A stretch of DNA of 64,000 nucleotides from an uncultured bacterium (lineage in GTDB: Bacteria; Myxococcota_A; Polyangia; Polyangiales; Houyiibacteriaceae). Location of the stretch: assembly GCA_938024995.1 (NCBI GenBank), contig CALJDU010000013.1:78494-142493 (forward strand), given 5' to 3'. The notes below the pieces were generated by a model. It saw only the letters and a program-made list of their open reading frames with translations. It was not told the DNA's origin and did not search any database. Both the position numbers and the translations under genes were made by a program. Of this stretch, positions 1-7,248 are shown one piece after another. The number at the start of each line of letters is the position of its first letter. Position 1 is the stretch's first letter.

Positions 1-1578
1 AGCCTCGCGCAAGGCCACCCCTTCCTGGGCGTCGGACGCGGCGCCTTCTCCGCGACGTTCGCGAGCGTCATGGGGACGCGAGCGCGATTCGAGTATCCGG
101 AGAACATCGTCGTTCAGTGGCTCGTCGAGTGGGGCATCCCATTTGGCCTCGCGATGATCGCGATCGTCAGCGCGGCCGTGATCCGCGCGACGGAGCGTTT
201 GGGGTCTTCGGTGCAGAGCGCGGCGCTCTCTTCGGTCGTCGCGTTGGGTATTCACAACCTGGTCGACTTCAGCCTTGAGATGTTGGGGATCGCCGTGGTC
301 GCGGCCGCGACGCTCGCGGTCGGGCTGCCGACGCCACGCCGGAAGCGAAGCGACAGCGGACGACGCCCCGCGCTCGTGACCATCGCGCGGGGCGTCTCAA
401 TCGCGGGCATCATCGTCACCGCGCTTTACGGCTACTCCGTGGTTCGCGGGACGGTGTTCGAGCGACGCGCCAGGCTCGCCGAGCGCTTGGCCGCCGGAGA
501 CGTGACCGAGAACTTCGAGGAGGAGCTTCGGGAAGGCGTCATGCTCCATCCCGCGGAGCCGGCCTTCAGTGTATACGCGGCGAGCGCGGCGACGCAGCGA
601 CGTGATCCGGTCGCGCTTCGCTGGGCCTCTCGTGCCATGGCGCAGGCGCCCGGTTGGTCCGCGCCGCACGTGAACGCGGCGCACGCCTTGTTGCTCTTGG
701 GTCGACTGGACCAGGCGCTGCTCGAGATCCGCCAAGCGGAAACGCGTGAGCCGCGGATCGCAGAAGAGCTGATGTGCCGCATCCTCACGCAGCGCCCGGA
801 GGTCGAGCTCGCGCTCCGCGCCGCGCCGGAAGATGAAGAAGCGAGCGCGAAGTTCTTGGACCGAGCTTCTGGCTGTCGCGACCTCCCGGCCGACCTGGTC
901 AGCGCGCTCGACGATCATCTTCTGTCCGCCGGCGCGAACGTGCTCGGCGTCGTGATCAGGCAAGGCAACCGACTGATCGTCGCGCGCGAGCTCAACGAAG
1001 CGATCGCCCTGCTCCGTCCCGTCGTCGCAGACCATCCAGAGAGCGCGCGAGCAGCCGAGTCCCTGGCGCGCGCGCTTCACGCTTCTGGAGACTCGACCGG
1101 CGCGCTCGCGGTTCTTCAGCAGGCCAGCCACACCGTCTCCGATCGTCGGGTCTTGATCCGTCTGCGCGCCCGGATCGCGGCAGACGCCGATGACGCAGAG
1201 ACAATGCGCGAAGCGGTTGCCGAGCTTCGAGGGCTGTCGTCCGGATCGGCCCGGGGTCTCGCCCGATCCATGATCTACCTCGGCCAGCTGGAAGCCGAGA
1301 TGGGCAACGATGGGCACGCTTTTCGCGCGTTCGAAGAAGCACACGCCTTTGATGACAGCTCCCCTGCGTTGGTCCGCGTCGCCCGTTTGGCCGAGCGCCG
1401 CGGGCAATTTCGCCGCGCCCTGAACGCATTTACAAGGCTCTGCCATCGGGATGGGGAGAGCAGCGCCCATTGCGAGTCCCGCGAACGGATTCGTGCTCGC
1501 GTCGAACGATCGACGCCCCTCGGGCAACCCTCAAAGGCCAGGAACATCGACACCGGCTTGACGCTCCCGCTACCCTGA
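1..1578 (+). CDS. O-antigen ligase/polymerase family protein with C-terminal TPR region (5' truncated)
   Basis: The reading frame is open from base 1, so the gene starts upstream of the window. The first residues contain the HPFLGVGRGAF and PENIVVQWLVEWG segments, which resemble the periplasmic loop of Wzy/WaaL O-antigen ligases (known motif: HPxxGxGxG followed by a loop ending in aEWG). Two or three hydrophobic segments follow within about the first 150 residues, then a soluble alanine-rich helical region with TPR-like units to the stop codon. This arrangement of membrane domain plus TPR tail is common in exopolysaccharide loci. It lies 31 bases before a tyrosine autokinase gene on the same strand, which supports a role in assembling or ligating a surface polysaccharide. 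The membrane half is not visible, so the subclass (polymerase or ligase) cannot be decided. Confidence 0.75.
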   Translation, partial: SLAQGHPFLGVGRGAFSATFASVMGTRARFEYPENIVVQWLVEWGIPFGLAMIAIVSAAVIRATERLGSSVQSAALSSVVALGIHNLVDFSLEMLGIAVVAAATLAVGLPTPRRKRSDSGRRPALVTIARGVSIAGIIVTALYGYSVVRGTVFERRARLAERLAAGDVTENFEEELREGVMLHPAEPAFSVYAASAATQRRDPVALRWASRAMAQAPGWSAPHVNAAHALLLLGRLDQALLEIRQAETREPRIAEELMCRILTQRPEVELALRAAPEDEEASAKFLDRASGCRDLPADLVSALDDHLLSAGANVLGVVIRQGNRLIVARELNEAIALLRPVVADHPESARAAESLARALHASGDSTGALAVLQQASHTVSDRRVLIRLRARIAADADDAETMREAVAELRGLSSGSARGLARSMIYLGQLEAEMGNDGHAFRAFEEAHAFDDSSPALVRVARLAERRGQFRRALNAFTRLCHRDGESSAHCESRERIRARVERSTPLGQPSKARNIDTGLTLPLP

Positions 1579-1609
1579 CGAAAGCTCCGGTCGTTCCCCC
1601 CACCGCCTC

Positions 1610-3853
1610 ATGTCTGAAGACGAAACCCCTGAATTTTCTGCCTCCGAGTTTGACCCTCGGAAATACCTACGCCTCGTCTTTGGCTACAAGTGGGTGATCC
1701 TGAGCGTCGCGACGCTGATCGCGATCGCGGTTACATTTTGGACGCTTCGGCAGCGTAAGATCTACGAAGCCGACACCACGATCCAGTACGACCCGAATCC
1801 CCCGCGCCCGCTCGGGAGCGAGGTCGAGGACGTGGCCGATGGCGCGAGCAGCTACTGGTCGTCGCGGGAGTTCTTCGAGACGCAAAACCGCATTCTCGCG
1901 AGCCGCGCGATCGCCGAGCGCGTCGTCACGCGTCTTGGGCTCGCCGCCGACCCTGACTTCCTTCGCGTTCCCGAAAAGAACCAAGCGAGCTTTGAACCGG
2001 TCGCCGTCGAAGTGGCCGCTGGCGCGCTTCAAGGACGAATCCGTATCGAGCCCGTGGAGAGCACGCGCCTCGTGCAGATCATCGCGCGGGACACCTCGCC
2101 CGAACGTGCCCAACTAATCGCGAACGCGGTCGCGGACGTCTACATCGAGAAGACCCTCGAGGACAGACTTGGCTCGACCGTCACCGCGCTTGAGTGGCTT
2201 GGTCAGCAGCTGGATTCGCTCCGTGATGAGCTCAATCGTTCCGAGCTCGCGCTTCACGAATTCAAGCAAGAGCACAACGTGCTGAGCGTCTCGATGGAGG
2301 ATCGCCAGAACCTCGTCGCGAGCGATATCCAGTCGTTCAACGAAGCGCTGACGCAGACACGAACCAAGCGCATCGAGCTCGCCGCGCGTGTCGCCCGTGT
2401 CCGGGCCGCGAACCAAAACGACCCCATGACGGTCGACCCTTCGATCTTCGCGTCGGACACCACCATCAACTCCCTTCGCCAGCAGATCCGCGAGAAGACC
2501 GCCGAGCGCGAAGCCCTCGCCCTGCGGTACGGCGCGAACTGGCCGTCGATGAACGCCTTGGTCACCGAGATTGAGACGCTCAAGTCCCAGCTCCGGGTTG
2601 AGATCGAGTCCATCATCAATGGCGCGGAAGGCGACCTTCGCGAGGTTCGTCAGATCGAAGCGGGCATCCGCGGAGCCCTCGACACGGCGCAGAACGCTGG
2701 CCTCGACCTGAACCTGCGCGAGATCGAGTACCAGCGGCTCAACCGCGAACGCGAGAACAAGGCGAAGCTCTACGCGCTCGTTCTTCAGCGCACCACCGAG
2801 ACCGACCTCACCCGTATGCTCCGCACGACGCACGTTCGCGTGGTCGACCGCGCGCTTCGCCCGACCTCTCCGGTCAGCCCCCGTATGGTCACCAACGTGG
2901 CCGGCGGCGCGCTCGCGGGCTTGCTCTTTGGCCTCCTCGCGGCCTTCGCGCTCAGCCAGCTGGACCGTCGCCTCAAGGGCGTCGACGATGTCGAAGGCGC
3001 CGGCGTCACGGTGCTCGGCATCATGCCGTCCATTAGCGAAGGCTCTCCGGGAGTGGAGGACGGCAACTACAAGCGGCGGCGAAAGAAGAAAGACGCGGGG
3101 GAGGACCTCGTTCCCAACGTGCTCGATAACCGTGACTTGATCGTCCACACGCACCCGATGTCGGCCGCCGCGGAGTGCTGCCGGACCATCCGCACCAACC
3201 TCATGTTCATGGGCGCCTCGGAGCCGCTCCGGACGTTGGTCGTGACCAGCAGCAACCCGCGCGAGGGCAAGACGACGGTCGCCACGAGCTTGGCGATTAC
3301 CCTCGCCCACAGCGGCAAGTCGGTGCTCCTCATTGACACCGACCTTCGCCGCCCGCGGGTCCACCGCGCGTTCGACAAGACCACCGTCAAGCGCGGCACC
3401 TCGTCTGTGTTGGTCGGCGCGTGCGAGCTTGAAGACGCAGTCATCCCAACGCCGGTCGATGGCCTCTTCATCTGCCCGTGTGGCCCTGTGCCGCCCAACC
3501 CGTCTGAGCTCCTTCACGGCGCGGGCTTCCGTCGCCTCAAGGACGCAGCCGAAGCGCAGTACGACATGGTGGTCTTCGACAGCCCGCCGCTCGCCGTGAC
3601 CGACGCCGCCGTGTTGGCGCCTCAGCTTGATGGTGTGTTGATCGTCGTCGAGGCGCAGCGCACGACCCGCGACGCGCTTCGCTCAGCGCTCCGCCAGCTC
3701 AACGACGTCAGCGCGAACATCGTCGGCGCCGTCGTGAACGGCATCGATTTGACGCGGCGCGGATACGGCGGCGAGTACTACCAGTACTACCGCCGCGACG
3801 GGTACTACTACTCCGAAGCCGGCAACGACGACGAAGAGCTCGCGGCCGAGTAG
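1610..3853 (+). CDS. Polysaccharide co-polymerase / bacterial tyrosine autokinase (Wzc/BY-kinase type)
   Basis: The 747-residue protein has the two-part plan of Wzc-like proteins. An N-terminal Wzz domain has a first membrane segment near residues 29-48 and a long periplasmic coiled-coil region. A second membrane segment at about 429-450 leads into a cytosolic kinase domain. Visible kinase motifs are Walker A (SSNPREGKTT, about 546-555), Walker A' (LLIDTDLRRPR) and Walker B (MVVFDSPP). The C-terminus has a tyrosine cluster (eight Tyr within about 17 residues, GYGGEYYQYYRRDGYYY), the usual autophosphorylation site. Such kinases control chain length and export of capsule or exopolysaccharide by cycling between phosphorylated and unphosphorylated oligomers. 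It follows the O-antigen ligase-like gene closely and is probably in its operon. Fused Wzz-kinase architecture is typical of proteobacteria. Confidence 0.92.
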   Translation: MSEDETPEFSASEFDPRKYLRLVFGYKWVILSVATLIAIAVTFWTLRQRKIYEADTTIQYDPNPPRPLGSEVEDVADGASSYWSSREFFETQNRILASRAIAERVVTRLGLAADPDFLRVPEKNQASFEPVAVEVAAGALQGRIRIEPVESTRLVQIIARDTSPERAQLIANAVADVYIEKTLEDRLGSTVTALEWLGQQLDSLRDELNRSELALHEFKQEHNVLSVSMEDRQNLVASDIQSFNEALTQTRTKRIELAARVARVRAANQNDPMTVDPSIFASDTTINSLRQQIREKTAEREALALRYGANWPSMNALVTEIETLKSQLRVEIESIINGAEGDLREVRQIEAGIRGALDTAQNAGLDLNLREIEYQRLNRERENKAKLYALVLQRTTETDLTRMLRTTHVRVVDRALRPTSPVSPRMVTNVAGGALAGLLFGLLAAFALSQLDRRLKGVDDVEGAGVTVLGIMPSISEGSPGVEDGNYKRRRKKKDAGEDLVPNVLDNRDLIVHTHPMSAAAECCRTIRTNLMFMGASEPLRTLVVTSSNPREGKTTVATSLAITLAHSGKSVLLIDTDLRRPRVHRAFDKTTVKRGTSSVLVGACELEDAVIPTPVDGLFICPCGPVPPNPSELLHGAGFRRLKDAAEAQYDMVVFDSPPLAVTDAAVLAPQLDGVLIVVEAQRTTRDALRSALRQLNDVSANIVGAVVNGIDLTRRGYGGEYYQYYRRDGYYYSEAGNDDEELAAE

Positions 3854-3860
3854 CCGACGC

Positions 3861-3880
3861 CCTCCTCCTCAGGGAGGAGG
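3861..3880. terminator. GC-rich hairpin between convergent genes
   Basis: An 8-bp perfect stem (CCTCCTCC / GGAGGAGG) with a four-base loop lies just after the kinase stop codon and overlaps the last codons of the convergent hydrolase gene. There is no clear T-run, so termination is inferred from position only. Confidence 0.35.
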
Positions 3881-5026
3881 AGTCACGCTCGCCGAAGCGA
3901 GCGAAAGGAAGCGCCCCTCGGCGTCGCGCGAGGCCACGCCGTCTCGTACGAGCTTTTTGAGATGTGCTTCGACCGAGAGCGCGGCCAGTGGCCAGACGCT
4001 CTTGGGAGCATCAGCATAGGCATCGGGAACGAGCTGGTCCGCCCGCGCTGGACCCGGGAAAGCGTGGAGCGCGCGGATGACCTTTCGCTCGCGCGCCAAG
4101 CGGTGATCGTGGGTCTTCTGAAGATGCGCGACCGGGTGCGTGATCAAGCCGCCATGGGCAGGGACCAAACCACGTGGCGCCTCACCGACCAAGCGACGAA
4201 GCGACGCGAGGTACTCAAACATGTCGCCGCTCGAGGGCTCGACGAGGATGGTCCCGACGCCCGCGACCATGTCGCCCGCGATCAACACTTGGTCCCGCTC
4301 CTCAAGGAAGCAGAGGTGTCCGGGGGCGTGTCCTGGCGTAAAGAGCGCGCGTAAAGAGGTCTCCCCCAGCGCGATCACATCGCCGTCGCCGACAGGCGCC
4401 CCGCGGACGGCTTCTGGGAGCCCCGCGAGCGCGCGTTCGTGACCTCGTATCGGAAGCCCGAGAGCGTCGCTCAGCAGCTCGGCGCCGCCGGTGTGGTCCG
4501 GGTGGTGGTGCGTCGCCAGGATCCCCACCAAGGTACCGCCGCGGGCCTCGTGCGCGCGGACCCACGCGACCATTCGCTCGAGCTCTTCGGCATACGGAGT
4601 CGCGGGCTCGATCAAGACGAACGGACCACCCAGGTCGCCAACCACAAACGTGTTGGTGTGAGTCGCGGGCGGCAGCGTCGGGGTTCGGACCGGCGCGACG
4701 GACACGCCTCGCGAGAAGCGCCACCCGATGGTGTCGCGATGAAGAAACGTGGAGAGCGCGGGTCCCACAAAGAGCGAGCCGTCGGAGGCCTTGATCTCGC
4801 TGGCCGCCGCGCACGCGAAGACCTCGACTTCCGATGTCTCCACGTCACCGCGCGGTGTGCGCCGGGCAACCGAGCTTGGCTCCCCCTCGCATCCGGTATC
4901 CCGCGCGAGCGCAGCGAGGTCGTCCCCCATCGGCAGCTCCACACAGAGCCCCCCGTGCGCCATCGCGAGCGCGGTGGGGACCACCTCGAGCGCGCCCGAG
5001 CAGCCGCAAGCGAGCGCGACGGGCAT
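3869..5026 (-). CDS. MBL-fold metallo-hydrolase, LACTB2-like
   Basis: The central and C-terminal part is a metallo-beta-lactamase fold. It shows the zinc motif THHHPDHTGG (about residues 171-180), then FTPGHAPGH, the bridging Asp in AGDM, and the last His in PAHG. The final ~80 residues look like the winged-helix tail of the LACTB2 branch (LACTB2 is an endoribonuclease; other members are glyoxalase II-like hydrolases). The first ~100 residues are not recognised. The ATG shares a base with the stop of the upstream MglA-family GTPase (TAATG), so the two are translationally coupled. The substrate is unknown; hydrolysis of a thioester or of RNA are both possible. Confidence 0.8.
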   Translation of the reverse strand: MPVALACGCSGALEVVPTALAMAHGGLCVELPMGDDLAALARDTGCEGEPSSVARRTPRGDVETSEVEVFACAAASEIKASDGSLFVGPALSTFLHRDTIGWRFSRGVSVAPVRTPTLPPATHTNTFVVGDLGGPFVLIEPATPYAEELERMVAWVRAHEARGGTLVGILATHHHPDHTGGAELLSDALGLPIRGHERALAGLPEAVRGAPVGDGDVIALGETSLRALFTPGHAPGHLCFLEERDQVLIAGDMVAGVGTILVEPSSGDMFEYLASLRRLVGEAPRGLVPAHGGLITHPVAHLQKTHDHRLARERKVIRALHAFPGPARADQLVPDAYADAPKSVWPLAALSVEAHLKKLVRDGVASRDAEGRFLSLASASVTPPP

Positions 5027-5697
5027 TACTCTTCGGAGGCAGAGAGCGCGGCGAACATCGACGCGCGCTTCCCTGGAAGGATCGACGCCGTCCGCCCTTC
5101 AGGCATCAGTGAGGGATCCCCGATCGACTTGAGCGCTTCCGTCGTGATCGACTTGAAGGTCTCAAAGACACCCCGTCCTTCGACCGCGCAGGCTTCAAAC
5201 TGTGGCGTCGTCGGGTCGATCTTGAGCGCGTCGCGAAGCTCATCGAGCGGAAGCACGTTCACCAGGTCACGCTTGTTGTATTGGACCACCATCGGCATGG
5301 CGTCGGGGTCATCGCCTTGAAGGCGTAGGTTCTCGTCGAGATTGAGGAAGCTCTGGAGGTTCGCCTCCAACCGCTCACGTTGGGAGTCGACCACGAACAC
5401 AACGCCGTCGACGTGCCGAAGCACGAGTCGACGCGTGCTATCGAGCGCGATCTGTCCAGGCACCGTGCACAGGTGCATTCGGATGGAGTACCCGCGGAAT
5501 TTCCCCAGATGGATCGGCAGGAGGTCGAAGAAGAGCGTCCGCTCCGTCTCCGTCATGAGTGAGATCAGCTTGCCGCGGTTCTCTGGGCGACTCCGCTGGT
5601 GGATGTGCTCCAGGTTTGTCGTTTTCCCACCAAGACCAGGACCGTAGTAGACGATCTTGAGGTGCAGTTCGCGTTGAGTGTGGTTGATGCCGGGCAC
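5026..5697 (-). CDS. MglA-family small GTPase
   Basis: The 223-residue protein matches the MglA family of bacterial Ras-like GTPases. The P-loop is GPGLGGKTT (residues 19-27), the switch region contains TETERTLFFD, the G3 motif is TVPGQ (78-82) and the G4 motif is NKRD. Arg53 and Gln82 fall at the same numbers as the catalytic Arg finger and Gln of Myxococcus MglA, so GTP hydrolysis should be retained. The C-terminus is about 30 residues longer than MglA. In M. xanthus MglA sets cell polarity and assembles the Agl-Glt motility complex with the GAP MglB. Here no roadblock-domain MglB gene adjoins it; the coupled partner is an MBL-fold hydrolase. It is probably an MglA paralogue rather than the canonical one. 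Confidence 0.9.
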   Translation of the reverse strand: MPGINHTQRELHLKIVYYGPGLGGKTTNLEHIHQRSRPENRGKLISLMTETERTLFFDLLPIHLGKFRGYSIRMHLCTVPGQIALDSTRRLVLRHVDGVVFVVDSQRERLEANLQSFLNLDENLRLQGDDPDAMPMVVQYNKRDLVNVLPLDELRDALKIDPTTPQFEACAVEGRGVFETFKSITTEALKSIGDPSLMPEGRTASILPGKRASMFAALSASEE

Positions 5698-5836
5698 AGG
5701 TCGGGAAACTCAGAGAGAGCTCTGGAAAGCGCAGTGGGAAGAGCAGCGGTCTTGGATCTATCCGTTCCCGGCAATCTAGCCGCAAATCTCTTGATCGGCC
5801 GCTTGATGTAGACAAACAAGTGCAATAGCTCCTTCC

Positions 5837-6154
5837 ATGATGAATCGCTCCATCTCGATTTTCACGTTCTTCATCCTCGTCGGCTGTGGTGGCGCGCAGG
5901 CTCCGGGGGCTGTAACCCACGGTCACTTCTCACGAATTCAGGTTGAAGAGGCGCGAATCGAGGAAGCACGAGTGGCTTCGCGTGATGGGGATTGCGAGGA
6001 CCACTGTCGCGCGCTCGACGAGGCCAGCGACGCTGAGCGTTCGATCTGCGCGATCGCCGAACAGACGAACGATGCCGACGTCACGAGCCGCTGTGACCGC
6101 GCGTCCGAGAACACCGCGCGGCTCGCCTCGCGTGAGTGTGACTGCGACCAGTGA
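5837..6154 (+). CDS. Small cysteine-rich lipoprotein, function unknown
   Basis: The 105-residue product starts with a short signal peptide ending in a lipobox (ILVGC, Cys17), so it should be lipidated and anchored in the outer membrane. The mature part is acidic and has a spaced cysteine set (CEDHC, then single Cys and a final CDC) in an amphipathic helical context, suggesting disulphides or metal binding. The last bases overlap the GTG start of the next gene, so the two are probably co-transcribed. No function is recognised. Confidence 0.65.
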   Translation: MMNRSISIFTFFILVGCGGAQAPGAVTHGHFSRIQVEEARIEEARVASRDGDCEDHCRALDEASDAERSICAIAEQTNDADVTSRCDRASENTARLASRECDCDQ

Positions 6155-7248
6155 ACAACGCCGCGGAAGAGGAGCCCGAGGTCCTTCAGGGGCATCGCCC
6201 TCCGCTCCTCGACGCCTCCGCGCGGCGGGGGTTCCTTGTGGTGTTCGTGACGCTCGCCCTCCTCGCGTTTGCGCTTGTGCGCGAGCACAGCGTCGGCACT
6301 CCGTTCGATCCGCTCGCGATGCTCCTGCGGGTCCTCGCGGTCATCGGGATGATCCGTTCGCTCTTCTTCGCGGTGGAGTACGTCGCGCGGCTTCGGCTCA
6401 TGAGCGCGTCGCGGAAGCAGCGCGTGGTGCTCTCCGCAGACGCGCTCACGTGGGATCGCGGGAGCGAAACCGTGGAGGTCACGCGAGACCGCGTCCGTGA
6501 CGTGGTGACCTGCGGCCACTGGGCGCGTAAAGGCGACCGCTATGTCGACACCTTCCTCCTGCTCGAACCCAAGGCGGGTCAGGTGCTGCTCCAGCTCCCT
6601 CCGATTTTTGATGAGAGCGCGGCGCACTTCGCGGAGCGCCTGATGCGATGGCGCGGAGTGCGTGCACCGGCGGAGCCGATCGCGGGAACGACGAGCGTGC
6701 TCGCGAGCAAGCTCTACGACCGCGCGAGCCGCGGCGACTTTGATGACGGTGTCGCGGCCATTCCGCATGGACACGGCTGGCTACGTCGCGGTCCCTACGC
6801 CGCGCTCGTGCTCGCTCTGGTGGTCCTCGACGCGCTCGTCCGGATGCCGAATGAATGGGAGTTCGGCGGGTTAGGCGTCGTCCTGATCGTGGTCTCGCTC
6901 GGGGTCCCGATCGGTTGGTACGTCCTCTCGCGGCGGCACGTCGCGCCGCGCAAAGGTCTCGCGATGGTCCTCACGCCCACCGAGCTGCTTATTCGAATCC
7001 GCGCGGGCACCATTCGTGCACAGTGGGAGAACGTGGAGCGCGTCGCGCTCGAGTCCCGCGCCGCGTGGTCTGTGCTCTCCGGCTACTCCACGGCTCAGGT
7101 TGTCCGGATCGATCGCGACGGTGCGCCACCCATTCGCTACGACGAAGCGTTCTTGGGCTTCCCCGCAGAGGTCGCCGCGGCGCTCGTTCGCGGGTACCGG
7201 GCGCTCGGGCAAGCGTCGGCTTCAGCGCGTGACGACGAAAGTGAGTAG
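6151..7248 (+). CDS. Membrane protein with two PH-like domains, function unknown
   Basis: The GTG start overlaps the upstream lipoprotein stop (GTGA). The 365-residue protein has a hydrophobic pair near residues 25-70, then a soluble domain, a second hydrophobic pair near 210-255, and a second soluble domain. Both soluble parts have the strand-rich look of bacterial PH (bPH) domains that often follow paired membrane segments, for example the stretch starting LAMVLTPTELLIRI. This is a fold impression, not a motif match. The 3' end overlaps the convergent sulfatase-like gene by 27 bases. Confidence 0.6.
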   Translation: MNNAAEEEPEVLQGHRPPLLDASARRGFLVVFVTLALLAFALVREHSVGTPFDPLAMLLRVLAVIGMIRSLFFAVEYVARLRLMSASRKQRVVLSADALTWDRGSETVEVTRDRVRDVVTCGHWARKGDRYVDTFLLLEPKAGQVLLQLPPIFDESAAHFAERLMRWRGVRAPAEPIAGTTSVLASKLYDRASRGDFDDGVAAIPHGHGWLRRGPYAALVLALVVLDALVRMPNEWEFGGLGVVLIVVSLGVPIGWYVLSRRHVAPRKGLAMVLTPTELLIRIRAGTIRAQWENVERVALESRAAWSVLSGYSTAQVVRIDRDGAPPIRYDEAFLGFPAEVAAALVRGYRALGQASASARDDESE

